Below the pieces are notes generated by a model, which was not told where the DNA came from, did not search any database, and worked only from the letters and a program-made list of their open reading frames with translations. A DNA stretch of 5,650 bases from an uncultured Acidimicrobiales bacterium. GTDB taxonomy: Bacteria > Actinomycetota > Acidimicrobiia > Acidimicrobiales > SZUA-35. Positions 5,281 to 5,650 of this stretch are shown here, piece after piece (the first letter of the stretch is position 1; every line of letters starts with the position of its first letter). Location of the stretch: NCBI GenBank assembly GCA_938008925.1, contig CALLIQ010000210.1:1-5650 (forward strand), read 5' to 3'. Made by a program: the position numbers and the translations under genes.

Positions 5281-5287
5281 CCCCTCC
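5281..5287 (-). promoter_or_regulatory. ribosome binding site GGAGGGG of the DM13 gene
   Basis: GGAGGGG on the minus strand ends two bases before ATG 5278; counted from its GGAGG core the spacing is four bases. It is perfectly complementary to CCCCTCC at 5321-5315 in the same leader, so it may be hidden by RNA folding. Confidence 0.7.
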
Positions 5288-5297
5288 AACGGTTCCG

Positions 5298-5322
5298 GCC
5301 CCTTCCGTGATTCCGGAGGGGC
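5298..5322 (-). promoter_or_regulatory. leader hairpin upstream of the DM13 gene
   Basis: On the minus strand GCCCCTCCG (5322-5314) can pair with CGGAAGGGGC (5307-5298), leaving one bulged base and a six-base loop. It lies between the candidate promoter and the DM13 ribosome site. It could be a regulatory 5' leader element or, less likely, the terminator of the upstream gene, since its stop at 5408 is 85 bases away and no T run follows. Confidence 0.4.
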
Positions 5323-5337
5323 GGCGAACAACTTGTG

Positions 5338-5343
5338 AACGTA
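5338..5343 (-). promoter_or_regulatory. candidate -10 element for the DM13 gene (TACGTT)
   Basis: TACGTT on the minus strand fits TAnnnT and would place a transcription start near 5331. That gives a leader of about 50 bases containing the hairpin and the ribosome site. A -35 box is not evident, so this is a weak call. The rest of the 129-base gap (5279-5407) shows no further feature. Confidence 0.3.
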
Positions 5344-5407
5344 GTCCGGCCCGGTCCGACAGCGTGGTCTCGGACAGAGAAGTTCGAGTCAGACGTGCCG
5401 CGCGGAA

Positions 5408-5650
5408 TCAGTCCGTGCCGAGTGTGAGCGCCCGCCACAAGCGCTCGGCGACTTCGTCCGGCTCGATGTCAGGTTCGCTCACGAGCACCGAGGCGAGGGT
5501 GCCGCCGATCAGAGCGGCGGCGAAATCGGCCGACGCGCTGAACCCGAGCCGGTCATAGGCATCGACCTCAGCGGCGGACACCTCGGCTTTCGCTGCGACA
5601 TTTGCGTCGGAGAGCCAGGGGGCGCCGATGCTGGCGTTCACGAACATCAG
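5408..5650 (-). CDS. C-terminal end of an unidentified protein, possibly a TetR-type regulator
   Basis: The frame is open to the right edge, with CTG at 5650-5648 upstream of the first visible ATG (5647), and ends at TGA 5410-5408. The gene most likely begins outside the window. The visible 80 residues are helical: SAAEVDAYDRLGFSASADF, then ALIGGTLASVLVSEP, then PDEVAERLWRALTLG. A closing helix of the type ERLWRALTLG after an amphipathic helix is common at the C-terminus of TetR/AcrR ligand-binding domains. The DNA-binding part would be upstream and cannot be seen, so this is only a suggestion. If it is a regulator, the DM13 gene 129 bases downstream or a divergent neighbour could be a target. 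Confidence 0.55.
   Translation of the reverse strand: MMFVNASIGAPWLSDANVAAKAEVSAAEVDAYDRLGFSASADFAAALIGGTLASVLVSEPDIEPDEVAERLWRALTLGTD

Noticed and set aside
4421..5338. Long + strand open frame (305 codons) opposite the DM13 and small unknown genes
   Set aside because: It is the antisense shadow of the clear DM13 gene; its Val/Asp/Glu-rich product reflects the reverse complement of that gene and spans both hairpins.

Overview
The window looks like a stretch of chromosome from a high-GC actinobacterium, possibly of the Acidimicrobiia (Ilumatobacter-like). This is an inference from GC-rich codons, a DUF222/13E12-type HNH nuclease end, a Ddn-like F420-dependent oxidoreductase, and several start codons that lack a Shine-Dalgarno site but have a TAnnnT hexamer 7-8 bases upstream (leaderless pattern). 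No mobile element, CRISPR array, tRNA or rRNA was seen. No gene-free stretch exceeds 130 bases.

Left part, + strand: the C-terminal end of an HNH endonuclease (1-225), a classical short-chain dehydrogenase (260-1030) and a Ddn/DUF385-type oxidoreductase (1066-1491). These converge on a minus-strand block, with a two-part hairpin at the junction (1502-1528).

Right part, minus strand, in transcription order: the C-terminal end of an unidentified protein, perhaps a TetR-type regulator (5650-5408); a membrane-anchored DM13-domain protein on a very acidic stalk (5278-4694); a perfect 10-bp inverted repeat (4672-4648); a small unknown protein (4600-4205); a ferritin-like protein (4176-3601); a DUF362 protein (3540-2347); and a rhomboid intramembrane protease (2342-1515).

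The most unusual point is the ferritin-like/DUF362 pair. They lie in one reading frame separated only by a single TAG at 3603-3601. The 20 codons after the TAG encode what looks like the missing fourth helix of the ferritin-like bundle, including a DERRH (ExxH) metal-ligand motif. They then run directly into DUF362 with no credible new start signal. The sequence therefore reads as one roughly 609-codon ferritin-like-DUF362 gene interrupted by one amber codon, caused by mutation, sequencing error or readthrough. A second point is the DM13 leader, where one CCCCTCC segment can pair either with a nearby GGAAGGGG or perfectly with the Shine-Dalgarno sequence.
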